Assembly (NCBI GenBank): GCA_029207755.1
Contig: JARCOQ010000235.1
Coordinates: 1-64,000, forward strand
DNA: 64,000 bases
Direction of reading: 5' to 3'
From: Chamaea fasciata
Lineage: Eukaryota; Chordata; Aves; Passeriformes; Sylviidae
A program made the position numbers and the translations under genes. Under the pieces are notes generated by a model. That model was not told where the DNA came from. It searched no databases and saw only the letters and a program-made list of their open reading frames with translations. The number at the start of each line of letters is the position of its first letter. The first letter of the stretch is position 1. Of this stretch, positions 1-13,957 are shown piece after piece.

Positions 1-62
1 GGGGGCATTTTGGGGGATGTTTAGGGAATTTTGGGGGCATTTTGGTGGCATTTTTGGGGGGG

Positions 63-1632
63 ATCTTTATGGATTTTAGGGGGATTATTCGGGGGGTTTT
101 TGGGGTGATTTTGTGGGGTTCTGGAGGTACAATTGTGGAATTTTGGGTGGAATTTTCGGGGAGATTTTTGTGGAATTTTGGGGGGATTTTGGGAGATTTT
201 GGGGAATTTTGGGCGGATTTTAGAGGCGTTTTTGGGGAGATTTTTTGGGGGATTTTTAGGAGGATTTTTGGAGGATATTTGGGGGATTTTTGGGGGGATT
301 TTGCGATATTTTTTGTGGAGTTTTTGATTATTTTGGGGGGATTTTTTGGAGGATATTTGGGGAATTTTGCAGGAAGTTTTGGGAGTATTTTTGGGAGGAT
401 ATTTTCGGGGATTTTTGGAGGGATTTTTTTGGATTTTGGGGGCATTTGGGGGAGCATTTTTGGGGCAATTTCTGGGGATTTTTGGGAGGATTTTTGGAGG
501 ACATTTGGGGGATTTTGCAGGAATTTTTGGGGGATTTTGGGGGATGTGTGAAAGAATTTTGGGGGGCATTTTGGCGGGATTTTGGGGGGGAATTTTATGG
601 ACTTTCGGGGTAGTTTTTCGGGGATTTTGGGGGGGATTTTGGGGGGGATTTGGGGGATTGTGGAGGTACATTTGTTGATTTTGGGTGGACTTTTCGGGGA
701 GATTTTTTGGGGATTTTGGGGGGCATTTTTGCAGAATATTTGGGGGATTTGGGGAGATTTTGGGGGGATTTTGGTGGCATTTTTGGGGGGATTTTTAGGA
801 GGATGTTTGGAGGATATTTGGGGAAATTTGCAGGAATTTTTGGGGAGATTTTGGGGGAGTTTTGGGGAATTTGGGGGGAATGTTGGGAGGATTTGGAGGG
901 ATTTTTGGGAGGATTTTTTCGGGGATTTTGGGAGGATTTTTAGAGGTGTTTTGGGGGAATTTTGGGGAATTTGGGGGGAGATTTTTAGGGGGATTTTCAG
1001 GAATTTTTTGGGAGGATTTTTGGGGGATTTTGATTGGATTTTTGGGGCGAATTTGAGGATGTTTTTGGCGGTTCCGGGGGGGTGTTTTTCGGGGATTTTC
1101 CCGTGGATTTTGGGGAGGATTTTGGGGGGATTTTTGGGGGATTCAGGGGGAATTTTGGGGGGGATTTTTTTTTATTTTTGGAGGATATTTTGCGGCATGT
1201 TTGGGGAATTTGGGGGGGATTTTTTGGGGATGTTTGAGGGGATTTTTGGGAGGATATTTTCGGGGATTTTTGGAGGGATTTTTTTTGGATTTGGGGGGAA
1301 TTTTTGGGAGCATTTTTGGGGTGTTTTTAGGGGTTTTTTGGAAGGATTTTTTGTGGATATTTGGGGAATTTTGCAGGAATTTTTGGGAGGATTTTTGAGG
1401 AGGTTTTTGTGGGGATTTCCTGGATTTTGGGGTGGATTTCTGGGAGGAAATTTTGGGGAATTTTGGGGGAGTTTTTGGGGAATTTTTGAGAGGATTTTTG
1501 GGGCGATTTTGCGGGGGATTTTTGGGAGGATTTTTGGGCGGATATTTGGGGGATTTTTTGGAGCATTTTTGGGGGGATTTTGGGGGATGTTTAGGGAATT
1601 TTGGGGGCATTTTGGTGGCATTTTTGGGGGGG
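63..1632 (+). repeat. Satellite unit 1 (type B, full length)
   Basis: 1570 bp. Type B is defined here by its 3' end: AATTTTGGGGGAGTTTTTGG, then a GGGCGATTTTGCGGGGGATT stretch. It has one GGAGGACATTTGGGGG submodule and reads GTGTGAAAG near 545. Confidence 0.85.
1092..1101 (+). promoter_or_regulatory. kappaB-consensus decamer in the satellite unit (example copy)
   Basis: GGGATTTTCC matches the NF-kappaB consensus GGGRNWYYCC exactly and sits in the near-palindrome CGGGGATTTTCCCG. It recurs once per full unit (also near 2707, 5715, 7340, 10,250, 11,875, 13,420, 15,030 and 16,577) and is absent from deleted units 3 and 6. Function is unknown; a satellite copying one motif is enough to explain the recurrence. 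Confidence 0.35.
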
Positions 1633-3220
1633 ATCTTTATGGATTTTAGGGGGATTATTCGGGGGGTTTTTGGGGTGATTTTGTGGGGTTCTGGAGGTAC
1701 AATTGTGGAATTTTGGGTGGATTTTTCGGGGAGATTTTTGTGGAATTTTGGGGGATTTTGGGAGATTTTGGGGAATTTTGGGCGGATTTTAGAGGCGTTT
1801 TTGGGGAGATTTTTTGGGGGATTTTTAGGAGGATTTTTGGAGGATATTTGGGGGATTTTTGGGGGGATTTTGCGATATTTTTTGTGGAGTTTTTGATTAT
1901 TTTGGGGGGATTTTTTGGAGGATATTTGGGGAATTTTGCAGGAAGTTTTGGGAGTATTTTTGGGAGGATATTTTCGGGGATTTTTGGAGGGATTTTTTTG
2001 GATTTTGGGGGAATTTTGGGAAGCATTTTTGGGGCGATTTTGCAGGAATTTTTGGGGGATTTTTGGAGGACATTTGGGGGATTTTGCAGGAATTTTTGGG
2101 AGAATTTTTGGAGGACATTTGGGGGATTTTGCAGGAATTTTTGGGGGATTTTGGGGGATGTTTGAAAGAATTTTGGGGGGCATTTTGGCGGGATTTTGGG
2201 GGGGAATTTTATGGACTTTCGGGGGAGTTTTTCGGGGATTTTGGGGGGGATTTTGGGGGGGATTTGGGGGATTGTGGAGGTACATTTGTTCATTTTGGGT
2301 GGACTTTTCGGGGAGATTTTTTGGGGATTTTGGGGGGCATTTTTGCAGAATATTTGGGGGATTTGGGGAGATTTTGGGGGGATTTTGGTGGCATTTTGGG
2401 GGGGATTTTTAGGAGGATGTTTGGAGGATATTTGGGGAAATTTGCAGGAATTTTTCGGGGCATTTTGGGGGAGTTTTGGGGAATTTGGGGGAATGTTGGG
2501 GGGATTTGGAGGGATTTTTGGGAGGATTTATTCGGGGATTTTTGGGAGGATTTTTAGAGGTGTTTTGGGGGAATTTTGGGGAATTTGGGGGGAGATTTTG
2601 AGGGGGATTTTCAGGAATTTTTTGGGAGGATTTTTGGGGGGTTTTGATTGGATTTTTGGGGCGAATTTGAGGATGTTTTTGGCGGTTCCGGGGGGGTGTT
2701 TTTCGGGGATTTTCCCGTGGATTTTGGGGAGGATTTTGGGGGGATTTTTGGGGGATTCAGGGGGAATTTTGGGTGGGATTTTTTTTTATTTTTGGAGGAT
2801 ATTTTGCGGCATGTTTGGGGAATTTGGGGGGGATTTTTTGGGGATGTTTGAGGGGATTTTTGGGAGGATATTTTCGGGGATTTTTGGAGGGATTTTTTTT
2901 GGATTTGGGGGGAATTTTTGGGAGCATTTTTGGGGTGTTTTTAGGGGTTTTTTGGAAGGATTTTTTGTGGATATTTGGGGAATTTTGCAGGAATTTTTGG
3001 GAGGATTTTTGAGGAGGTTTTTGTGGGGATTTCCTGGATTTTGGGGTGGATTTCTGGGAGGAAATTTTGGGGAATTTCGGGGGGGTTTTTGGGGAATTTT
3101 TGAGAGGATTTTTGGGAGGATTTTGCGGGATATTTGGGGGATTTTTTGGAGCATTTTTGGGGGGATTTTGGGGGATGTTTAGGGAATTTTGGGGGCATTT
3201 TGGTGGCATTTTTGGGGGGG
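1633..3220 (+). repeat. Satellite unit 2 (type A)
   Basis: 1588 bp. Type A ends with AATTTCGGGGGGGTTTTTGG and GGGAGGATTTTGCGGGATAT. It has two GGAGGACATTTGGGGG submodules and the GTTTGAAAG variant near 2160. Confidence 0.85.
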
Positions 3221-4652
3221 ATCTTTATGGATTTTAGGGGGATTATTCGGGGGGTTTTTGGGGTGATTTTGTGGGGTTCTGGAGGTACAATTGTGGAATT
3301 TTGGGTGGATTTTTCGGGGAGATTTTTGTGGAATTTTGGGGGGATTTTGGGAGATTTTGGGGAATTTTGGGCGGATTTTAGAGGCGTTTTTGGGGAGATT
3401 TTTTGGGGGATTTTTAGGAGGATTTTTGGAGGATATTTGGGGGATTTTTGGGGGGATTTTGCGATATTTTTTGTGGAGTTTTTGATTATTTTGGGGGGAT
3501 TTTTTGGAGGATATTTGGGGAATTTTGCAGGAAGTTTTGGGAGTATTTTTGGGAGGATATTTTCGGGGATTTTTGGAGGGATTTTTTTGGATTTTGGGGG
3601 CATTTGGGGGAGCATTTTTGGGGCAATTTCTGGGGATTTTTGGGAGGATTTTTGGAGGACATTTGGGGGATTTTGCAGGAATTTTTGGGGGATTTTTGGA
3701 GGACATTTGGGGGATTTTGCAGGAATTTTTGGGAGAATTTTTGGAGGACATTTGGGGGATTTTGCAGGAATTTTTGGGGGATTTTGGGGGATGTGTGAAA
3801 GAATTTTGGGGGGCATTTTGGCGGGATTTTGGGGGGGAATTTTATGGACTTTCGGGGGAGTTTTTCGGGGATTTTGGGGGGGATTTTGGGGGGGATTTGG
3901 GGGATTGTGGAGGTACATTTGTTGATTTTGGGTGGACTTTTCGGGGAGATTTTTTGGGGATTTTGGGGGGCATTTTTGCAGAATATTTGGGGGATTTGGG
4001 GAGATTTTGGGGGGATTTTGGTGGCATTTTTGGGGGGATTTTTAGGAGGATGTTTGGAGGATATTTGGGGAAATTTGCAGGAATTTTTGGGGAGATTTTG
4101 GGGGAGTTTTGGGGAATTTGGGGGGAATGTTGGGAGGATTTTGGGGGGATTTTTGGGGGATTCAGGGGGAATTTTGGGTGGGATTTTTTTTTATTTTTGG
4201 AGGATATTTTGCGGCATGTTTGGGGAATTTGGGGGGGGATTTTTTGGGGATTTTGGAGGGGATTTTTGGGAGGATATTTTCGGGGATTTTTGGAGGGATT
4301 TTTTTTGGATTTGGGGGGAATTTTTGGGAGCATTTTTGGGGTGTTTTTAGGGGTTTTTTGGAAGGATTTTTTGTGGATATTTGGGGAATTTTGCAGGAAT
4401 TTTTGGGAGGATTTTTGAGGAGGTTTTTGTGGGGATTTCCTGGATTTTGGGGTGGATTTCTGGGAGGAAATTTTGGGGAATTTTGGGGGAGTTTTTGGGG
4501 AATTTTTGAGAGGATTTTTGGGGCGATTTTGCGGGGGATTTTTGGGAGGATTTTTGGGCGGATATTTGGGGGATTTTTTGGAGCATTTTTGGGGGGATTT
4601 TGGGGGATGTTTAGGGAATTTTGGGGGCATTTTGGTGGCATTTTTGGGGGGG
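3221..4652 (+). repeat. Satellite unit 3 (type B with internal deletion)
   Basis: 1432 bp. Type B 3' end. Near 4135, GGGAATGTTGGGAGGATT jumps directly to TTGGGGGGATTTTTGGGGG, so about 220 bp including the TTGGCGGTTCC landmark is missing. Three GGAGGACATTTGGGGG submodules are present, partly compensating the length. Unit 6 has the same deletion. Confidence 0.85.
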
Positions 4653-6263
4653 ATCTTTATGGATTTTAGGGGGATTATTCGGGGGGTTTTTGGGGTGATT
4701 TTGTGGGGTTCTGGAGGTACAATTGTGGAATTTTGGGTGGATTTTTCGGGGAGATTTTTGTGGAATTTTGGGGGGATTTTGGGAGATTTTGGGGAATTAT
4801 GGGGGGATTTTAGAGGCGTTTTTGGGGAGATTTTTTTGGGGATTTTTAGGAGGATTTTTGGAGGATATTTGGGGGATTTTTGGGGGGATTTTGCGATATT
4901 TTTTGTGGAGTTTTTGATTATTTTGGGGGGATTTTTTGGAGGATATTTGGGGGATTTTGCAGGAATTTTTGGGAGTATTTTTGGGAGGATATTTTGGGGG
5001 ATTTTTGGAGGGATTTTTTTGGATTTTGGGGGAATTTTGGGAAGCATTTTTGGGGCGATTTTGCAGGAATTTTTGGGGGATTTTTGGAGGACATTTGGGG
5101 GATTTTGCAGGAATTTTTGGGAGAATTTTTGGAGGACATTTGGGGGATTTTGCAGGAATTTTTGGGGGATTTTGGGGGATGTGTGAAAGAATTTTGGGGG
5201 GCATTTTGGCGGGATTTTGGGGGGAATTTTATGGACTTTCGGGGGAGTTTTTCGGGGATTTTGGGGGGGATTTTGGGGGGGATTTGGGGGATTGTGGAGG
5301 TACATTTGTTGATTTTGGGTGGACTTTTCGGGGGGATTTTTTGGGGATTTTGGGGGGCATTTTTGCAGAATATTTGGGGGATTTGGGGAGATTTTGGGGG
5401 GATTTTGGTGGCATTTTTGGGGGGATTTTTAGGAGGATGTTTGGAGGATATTTGGGGAAATTTGCAGGAATTTTTGGGGGCATTTTGGGGGAGTTTTGGG
5501 GAATTTGGGGGGAATGTTGGGGGGATTTGGAGGGATTTTTGGGAGGATTTATTCGGGGATTTTTAGAGGTGTTTTGGGGGAATTTTGGGGAATTTGGGGG
5601 GAGATTTTTAGGGGGATTTTCAGGAATTTTTTGGAAGGATTTTTGGGGGGTTTTGATTGGATTTTTGGGGCGAATTTGAGGATGTTTTTGGCGGTTCCGG
5701 GGGGGTGTTTTTCGGGGATTTTCCCGTGGATTTTGGGGAGGATTTTGGGGGGATTTTTGGGGGATTCAGGGGGAATTTTGGGTGGGATTTTTTTTTATTT
5801 TTGGAGGATATTTTGCGGCATGTTTGGGGAATTTGGGGGGGATTTTTTGGGGATTTTGGAGGGGATTTTTGGGAGGATATTTTCGGGGATTTTTGGAGGG
5901 ATTTTTTTTGGATTTGGGGGAATTTTTGGGAGCATTTTTGGGGTGTTTTTAGGGGTTTTTTGGAAGGATTTTTTGTGGATATTTGGGGAATTTTGCAGGA
6001 ATTTTTGGGAGGATTTTTGAGGAGGTTTTTGTGGGGATTTCCTGGATTTTGGGGTGGATTTCTGGGAGGAAATTTTGGGGAATTTCGGGGGGGTTTTTGG
6101 GGAATTTTTGAGAGGATTTTTGGGGCGATTTTGCGGGATATTTTTGGGGATTTTTGGGAGGATTTTTGGGCGGATATTTGGGGGATTTTTTGGAGCATTT
6201 TTGGGGGGATTTTGGGGGATGTTTAGGGAATTTTGGGGGCATTTTGGTGGCATTTTTGGGGGG
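4653..6263 (+). repeat. Satellite unit 4 (type C)
   Basis: 1611 bp. Type C carries GGGGAATTATGGGGGGATTT near 4794 and a 3' end with GCGGGATATTTTTGGGGATT. It has two GGAGGACAT submodules. Unit 7 shares these variants. Confidence 0.85.
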
Positions 6264-7852
6264 ATCTTTATGGATTTTAGGGGGATTATTCGGGGGGTTT
6301 TTGGGGTGATTTTGTGGGGTTCTGGAGGTACAATTGTGGAATTTTGGGTGGATTTTTCGGGGAGATTTTTGTGGAATTTTGGGGGGATTTTGGGAGATTT
6401 TGGGGAATTTTGGGCGGATTTTAGAGGCGTTTTTGGGGAGATTTTTTGGGGGATTTTTAGGAGGATTTTTGGAGGATATTTGGGGGATTTTTGGGGGGAT
6501 TTTGCGATATTTTTTGTGGAGTTTTTGATTATTTTGGGGGGATTTTTTGGAGGATATTTGGGGAATTTTGCAGGAAGTTTTGGGAGTATTTTTGGGAGGA
6601 TATTTTCGGGGATTTTTGGAGGGATTTTTTTGGATTTTGGGGGAATTTTGGGAAGCATTTTTGGGGCGATTTTGCAGGATTTTTGGGGGATTTTTGGAGG
6701 ACATTTGGGGGATTTTGCAGGAATTTTTGGGAGAATTTTTGGAGGACATTTGGGGGATTTTGCAGGAATTTTTGGGGGATTTTGGGGGATGTTTGAAAGA
6801 ATTTTGGGGGGCATTTTGGCGGGATTTTGGGGGGGAATTTTATGGACTTTCGGGGGAGTTTTTCGGGGATTTTGGGGGGGATTTTGGGGGGGATTTGGGG
6901 GATTGTGGAGGTACATTTGTTGATTTTGGGTGGACTTTTCGGGGAGATTTTTTGGGGATTTTTGGGGGGCATTTTTGCAGAATATTTGGGGAATTTGGGG
7001 AGATTTTGGGGGGATTTTGGTGGCATTTTGGGGGGGATTTTTAGGAGGATGTTTGGAGGATATTTGGGGAAATTTGCAGGAATTTTTGGGGGCATTTTGG
7101 GGGAGTTTTGGGGAATTTGGGGGAATGTTGGGGGGATTTGGAGGGATTTTTGGGAGGATTTATTCGGGGATTTTTGGGAGGATTTTTAGAGGTGTTTTGG
7201 GGGAATTTTGGGGAATTTGGGGGGAGATTTTGAGGGGGATTTTCAGGAATTTTTTGGGAGGATTTTTGGGGGGTTTTGATTGGATTTTTGGGGCGAATTT
7301 GAGGATGTTTTTGGCGGTTCCGGGGGGGTGTTTTTCGGGGATTTTCCCGTGGATTTTGGGGAGGATTTTGGGGGGATTTTTGGGGGATTCAGGGGGAATT
7401 TTGGGTGGGATTTTTTTTTATTTTTGGAGGATATTTTGCGGCATGTTTGGGGAATTTGGGGGGGATTTTTTGGGGATGTTTGAGGGGATTTTTGGGAGGA
7501 TATTTTCGGGGATTTTTGGAGGGATTTTTTTTGGATTTGGGGGGAATTTTTGGGAGCATTTTTGGGGTGTTTTTAGGGGTTTTTTGGAAGGATTTTTTGT
7601 GGATATTTGGGGAATTTTGCAGGAATTTTTGGGAGGATTTTTGAGGAGGTTTTTGTGGGGATTTCCTGGATTTTGGGGTGGATTTCTGGGAGGAAATTTT
7701 GGGGAATTTCGGGGGGGTTTTTGGGGAATTTTTGAGAGGATTTTTGGGAGGATTTTGCGGGATATTTGGGGGATTTTTTGGAGCATTTTTGGGGGGATTT
7801 TGGGGGATGTTTAGGGAATTTTGGGGGCATTTTGGTGGCATTTTTGGGGGGG
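6264..7852 (+). repeat. Satellite unit 5 (type A)
   Basis: 1589 bp, matching units 2, 8 and 10 at its type A 3' end and in the GTTTGAAAG variant near 6790. Confidence 0.85.
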
Positions 7853-9182
7853 ATCTTTATGGATTTTAGGGGGATTATTCGGGGGGTTTTTGGGGTGATT
7901 TTGTGGGGTTCTGGAGGTACAATTGTGGAATTTTGGGTGGATTTTTCGGGGAGATTTTTGTGGAATTTTGGGGGGATTTTGGGAGATTTTGGGCGGATTT
8001 TAGAGGCGTTTTTGGGGAGATTTTTTGGGGGATTTTTAGGAGGATTTTTGGAGGATATTTGGGGGATTTTTGGGGGGATTTTGCGATATTTTTTGTGGAG
8101 TTTTTGATTATTTTGGGGGGATTTTTTGGAGGATATTTGGGGAATTTTGCAGGAAGTTTTGGGAGTATTTTTGGGAGGATATTTTCGGGGATTTTTGGAG
8201 GGATTTTTTTGGATTTTGGGGGCATTTGGGGGAGCATTTTTGGGGCGATTTCTGGGGATTTTTGGGAGGATTTTTGGAGGACATTTGGGGGATTTTGCAG
8301 GAATTTTTGGGGGATTTTGGGGGATGTGTGAAAGAATTTTGGGGGGCATTTTGGCGGGATTTTGGGGGGGAATTTTATGGACTTTCGGGGGAGTTTTTCG
8401 GGGATTTTGGGGGGGATTTTGGGGGGGATTTGGGGGATTGTGGAGGTACATTTGTTGATTTTGGGTGGACTTTTCGGGGAGATTTTTTGGGGATTTTGGG
8501 GGGCATTTTTGCAGAATATTTGGGGGATTTGGGGAGATTTTGGGGGGATTTTGGTGGCATTTTTGGGGGGATTTTTAGGAGGATGTTTGGAGGATATTTG
8601 GGGAAATTTGCAGGAATTTTTGGGGAGATTTTGGGGGAGTTTTGGGGAATTTGGGGGGAATGTTGGGAGGATTTTGGGGGGATTTTTGGGGGATTCAGGG
8701 GGAATTTTGGGTGGGATTTTTTTTTATTTTTGGAGGATATTTTGCGGCATGTTTGGGGAATTTGGGGGGGGATTTTTTGATTTTGGAGGGGATTTTTGGG
8801 AGGATATTTTCGGGGATTTTTGGAGGGATTTTTTTTGGATTTGGGGGGAATTTTTGGGAGCATTTTTGGGGTGTTTTTAGGGGTTTTTTGGAAGGATTTT
8901 TTGTGGATATTTGGGGAATTTTGCAGGAATTTTTGGGAGGATTTTTGAGGAGGTTTTTGTGGGGATTTCCTGGATTTTGGGGTGGATTTCTGGGAGGAAA
9001 TTTTGGGGAATTTTGGGGGAGTTTTTGGGGAATTTTTGAGAGGATTTTTGGGGCGATTTTGCGGGGGATTTTTGGGAGGATTTTTGGGCGGATATTTGGG
9101 GGATTTTTTGGAGCATTTTTGGGGGGATTTTGGGGGATGTTTAGGGAATTTTGGGGGCATTTTGGTGGCATTTTTGGGGGGG
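7853..9182 (+). repeat. Satellite unit 6 (type B with internal deletion)
   Basis: 1330 bp. It has the same ~220-bp deletion junction as unit 3 (near 8669) and is shorter still, with only one GGAGGACAT submodule and small further losses (near 7990 and 8779). Confidence 0.85.
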
Positions 9183-10796
9183 ATCTTTATGGATTTTAGG
9201 GGGATTATTCGGGGGGTTTTTGGGGTGATTTTGTGGGGTTCTTGAGGTACAATTGTGGAATTTTGGGTGGATTTTTCGGGGAGATTTTTGTGGAATTTTG
9301 GGGGGATTTTGGGAGATTTTGGGGAATTATGGGGGGATTTTAGAGGCGTTTTTGGGGAGATTTTTTTGGGGATTTTTAGGAGGATTTTTGGAGGATATTT
9401 GGGGGATTTTTGGGGGGATTTTGCGATATTTTTTGTGGAGTTTTTGATTATTTTGGGGGGGATTTTTTGGAGGATATTTGGGGGATTTTGCAGGAATTTT
9501 TGGGAGTATTTTTGGGAGGATATTTTGGGGGATTTTTGGAGGGATTTTTTTGGATTTTGGGGGAATTTTGGGAAGCATTTTTGGGGCGATTTTGCAGGAA
9601 TTTTTGGGGGATTTTTGGAGGACATTTGGGGGATTTTGCAGGAATTTTTGGGAGAATTTTTGGAGGACATTTGGGGGATTTTGCAGGAATTTTTGGGGGA
9701 TTTTGGGGGATGTGTGAAAGAATTTTGGGGGGCATTTTGGCGGGATTTTGGGGGGAATTTTATGGACTTTCGGGGGAGTTTTTCGGGGGATTTTGGGGGG
9801 GGATTTTGGGGGGGATTTGGGGGATTGTGGAGGTACATTTGTTGATTTTGGGTGGACTTTTCGGGGGGATTTTTTGGGGATTTTGGGGGGCAATTTTGCA
9901 GAATATTTGGGGGATTTGGGGAGATTTTGGGGGGATTTTGGTGGCATTTTTTGGGGGGATTTTTAGGAGGATGTTTGGAGGATATTTGGGGAAATTTGCA
10001 GGAATTTTTGGGGGCATTTTGGGGGAGTTTTGGGGAATTTGGGGGGAATGTTGGGGGGATTTGGAGGGATTTTTGGGAGGATTTATTCGGGGATTTTTAG
10101 AGGTGTTTTGGGGGAATTTTGGGGAATTTGGGGGAGATTTTTAGGGGGATTTTCAGGAATTTTTTGGAAGGATTTTTGGGGGGTTTTGATTGGATTTTTG
10201 GGGCGAATTTGAGGATGTTTTTGGCGGTTCCGGGGGGGTGTTTTTCGGGGATTTTCCCGTGGATTTTGGGGAGGATTTTGGGGGGATTTTTTGGGGATTC
10301 AGGGGGAATTTTGGGTGGGATTTTTTTTTATTTTTGGAGGATATTTTGCGGCATGTTTGGGGAATTTGGGGGGGATTTTTTGGGGATTTTGGAGGGGATT
10401 TTTGGGAGGATATTTTCGGGGATTTTTGGAGGGATTTTTTTTGGATTTGGGGGAATTTTTGGGAGCATTTTTGGGTGTTTTTAGGGGTTTTTTGGAAGGA
10501 TTTTTTGTGGATATTTGGGGAATTTTTGCAGGAATTTTTGGGAGGATTTTTGAGGAGGTTTTTGTGGGGATTTCCTGGATTTTGGGGTGGATTTCTGGGA
10601 GGAAATTTTGGGGAATTTCGGGGGGGTTTTTGGGGAATTTTTGAGAGGATTTTTGGGGCGATTTTGCGGGATATTTTTGGGGATTTTTGGGAGGATTTTT
10701 GGGCGGATATTTGGGGGATTTTTTGGAGCATTTTTGGGGGGATTTTGGGGGATGTTTAGGGAATTTTGGGGGCATTTTGGTGGCATTTTTGGGGGG
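9183..10796 (+). repeat. Satellite unit 7 (type C)
   Basis: 1614 bp. It carries the GGGGAATTATGGGGGGATTT variant (near 9324) and the type C 3' end seen in unit 4. Confidence 0.85.
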
Positions 10797-12388
10797 ATCT
10801 TTATGGATTTTAGGGGGATTATTCGGGGGGTTTTTGGGGTGATTTTGTGGGGTTCTGGAGGTACAATTGTGGAATTTTGGGTGATTTTTCGGGGAGATTT
10901 TTGTGGAATTTTGGGGGGATTTTGGGAGATTTTGGGGAATTTTGGGCGGATTTTAGAGGCGTTTTTGGGGAGATTTTTTGGGGGATTTTTAGGAGGATTT
11001 TTGGAGGATATTTGGGGGATTTTTGGGGGGATTTTGCGATATTTTTTGTGGAGTTTTTGATTATTTTGGGGGGATTTTTTGGAGGATATTTGGGGAATTT
11101 TGCAGGAAGTTTTGGGAGTATTTTTGGGAGGATATTTTCGGGGATTTTTGGAGGGATTTTTTTGGATTTTGGGGGAATTTTGGGAAGCATTTTTGGGGCG
11201 ATTTTGCAGGAATTTTTGGGGGATTTTTGGAGGGAGGACATTTGGGGGATTTTGCAGGAATTTTTGGGAGAATTTTTGGAGGACATTTGGGGGATTTTGC
11301 AGGAATTTTTGGGGGATTTTGGGGGATGTTTGAAAGAATTTTGGGGGGCATTTTGGCGGGATTTTGGGGGGGAATTTTATGGACTTTCGGGGGAGTTTTT
11401 CGGGGATTTTGGGGGGGATTTTGGGGGGGATTTGGGGGATTGTGGAGGTACATTTGTTCATTTTGGGTGGACTTTTCGGGGAGATTTTTTGGGGATTTTT
11501 GGGGGGCATTTTTGCAGAATATTTGGGGGATTTGGGGAGATTTTGGGGGGATTTTGGTGGCATTTTTGGGGGGATTTTTAGGAGGATGTTTGGAGGATAT
11601 TTGGGGAAATTTGCAGGAATTTTTGGGGGCATTTTGGGGGAGTTTTGGGGAATTTGGGGGGAATGTTGGGGGGATTTGGAGGGATTTTTGGGAGGATTTT
11701 TTCGGGGATTTTGGGAGGATTTTTAGAGGTGTTTTGGGGGAATTTTGGGGAATTTGGGGGGAGATTTTGAGGGGGATTTTCAGGAATTTTTTGGGAGGAT
11801 TTTTGGGGGATTTTGATTGGATTTTTGGGGCGAATTTGAGGATGTTTTTGGCGGTTCCGGGGGGGTGTTTTTCGGGGATTTTCCCGTGGATTTTGGGGAG
11901 GATTTTGGGGGGATTTTTGGGGGATTCAGGGGGAATTTTGGGTGGGATTTTTTTTTATTTTTGGAGGATATTTTGCGGCATGTTTGGGGAATTTGGGGGG
12001 GATTTTTTGGGGATGTTTGAGGGGATTTTTGGGAGGATATTTTCGGGGATTTTTGGAGGGATTTTTTTTGGATTTGGGGGGAATTTTTGGGAGCATTTTT
12101 GGGGTGTTTTTAGGGGTTTTTTGGAAGGATTTTTGTGGATATTTGGGGAATTTTGCAGGAATTTTTGGGAGGATTTTTGAGGAGGTTTTTGTGGGGATTT
12201 CCTGGATTTTGGGGTGGATTTCTGGGAGGAAATTTTGGGGAATTTCGGGGGGGTTTTTGGGGAATTTTTGAGAGGATTTTTGGGAGGATTTTGCGGGATA
12301 TTTGGGGGATTTTTTGGAGCATTTTTGGGGGCATTTTGGGGGATGTTTAGGGAATTTTGGGGGCATTTTGGTGGCATTTTTGGGGGGG
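10797..12388 (+). repeat. Satellite unit 8 (type A)
   Basis: 1592 bp, type A 3' end. A local GGAGGGAGGACAT duplication lies near 11,230. Confidence 0.85.
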
Positions 12389-13957
12389 ATCTTTATGGAT
12401 TTTAGGGGGATTATTCGGGGGGTTTTTGGGGTGATTTTGTGGGGTTCTGGAGGTACAATTGTGGAATTTTGGGTGGATTTTTCGGGGAGATTTTTGTGGA
12501 ATTTTGGGGGGATTTTGGGAGATTTTGGGGAATTTTGGGCGGATTTTAGAGGCGTTTTTGGGGAGATTTTTTGGGGGATTTTTAGGAGGATTTTTGGAGG
12601 ATATTTGGGGGATTTTTGGGGGGATTTTGCGATATTTTTTGTGGAGTTTTTGATTATTTTGGGGGGATTTTTTGGAGGATATTTGGGGAATTTTGCAGGA
12701 AGTTTTGGGAGTATTTTTGGGAGGATATTTTCGGGGATTTTTGGAGGGATTTTTTTGGATTTTGGGGGAATTTTGGGAAGCATTTTTGGGGCGATTTTGC
12801 AGGAATTTTTGGGGGATTTTTGGAGGACATTTGGGGGATTTTGCAGGAATTTTTGGGGGATTTTGGGGGATGTGTGAAAGAATTTTGGGGGGCATTTTGG
12901 CGGGATTTTGGGGGGGAATTTTATGGACTTTCGGGGTAGTTTTTCGGGGATTTTGGGGGGGATTTTGGGGGGGATTTGGGGGATTGTGGAGGTACATTTG
13001 TTCATTTTGGGTGGACTTTTCGGGGAGATTTTTTGGGGATTTTGGGGGGATTTTTGCAGAATATTTGGGGGATTTGGGGAGATTTTGGGGGGATTTTGGT
13101 GGCATTTTTGGGGGGATTTTTAGGAGGATGTTTGGAGGATATTTGGGGAAATTTGCCGGAATTTTTGGGGAGATTTTGGGGGAGTTTTGGGGAATTTGGG
13201 GGGAATGTTGGGAGGATTTGGAGGGATTTTTGGGAGGATTTTTTCGGGGATTTTGGGAGGATTTTTAGAGGTGTTTTGGGGGAATTTTGGGGAATTTGGG
13301 GGGAGATTTTTAGGGGGATTTTCAGGAATTTTTTGGGAGGATTTTTGGGGGATTTTGATTGGATTTTTGGGGCGAATTTGAGGATGTTTTTGGCGGTTCC
13401 GGGGGGGGTGTTTTTCGGGGATTTTCCCGTGGATTTTGGGGAGGATTTTGGGGGGATTTTTGGGGGATTCAGGGGGAATTTTGGGTGGGATTTTTTTTTA
13501 TTTTTGGAGGATATTTTGCGGCATGTTTGGGGAATTTGGGGGGGATTTTTTGGGGATGTTTGAGGGGATTTTTGGGAGGATATTTTCGGGGATTTTTGGA
13601 GGGATTTTTTTTGGATTTGGGGGGAATTTTTGGGAGCATTTTTGGGGTGTTTTTAGGGGTTTTTTGGAAGGATTTTTTGTGGATATTTGGGGAATTTTGC
13701 AGGAATTTTTGGGAGGATTTTTGAGGAGGTTTTTGTGGGGATTTCCTGGATTTTGGGGTGGATTTCTGGGAGGAAATTTTGGGGAATTTTGGGGGAGTTT
13801 TTGGGGAATTTTTGAGAGGATTTTTGGGGCGATTTTGCGGGGGATTTTTGGGAGGATTTTTGGGCGGATATTTGGGGGATTTTTTGGAGCATTTTTGGGG
13901 GGATTTTGGGGGATGTTTAGGGAATTTTGGGGGCATTTTGGTGGCATTTTTGGGGGG
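12389..13957 (+). repeat. Satellite unit 9 (type B, full length)
   Basis: 1569 bp. Type B 3' end without the 220-bp deletion, one GGAGGACAT submodule. Closest in layout to units 1 and 11. Confidence 0.85.

Noticed and set aside
1080..1115. CENP-B box in the satellite landmark
   Set aside because: TTTCGGGGATTTTCCCGTGG does not fit NTTCGNNNNANNCGGGN on either strand.
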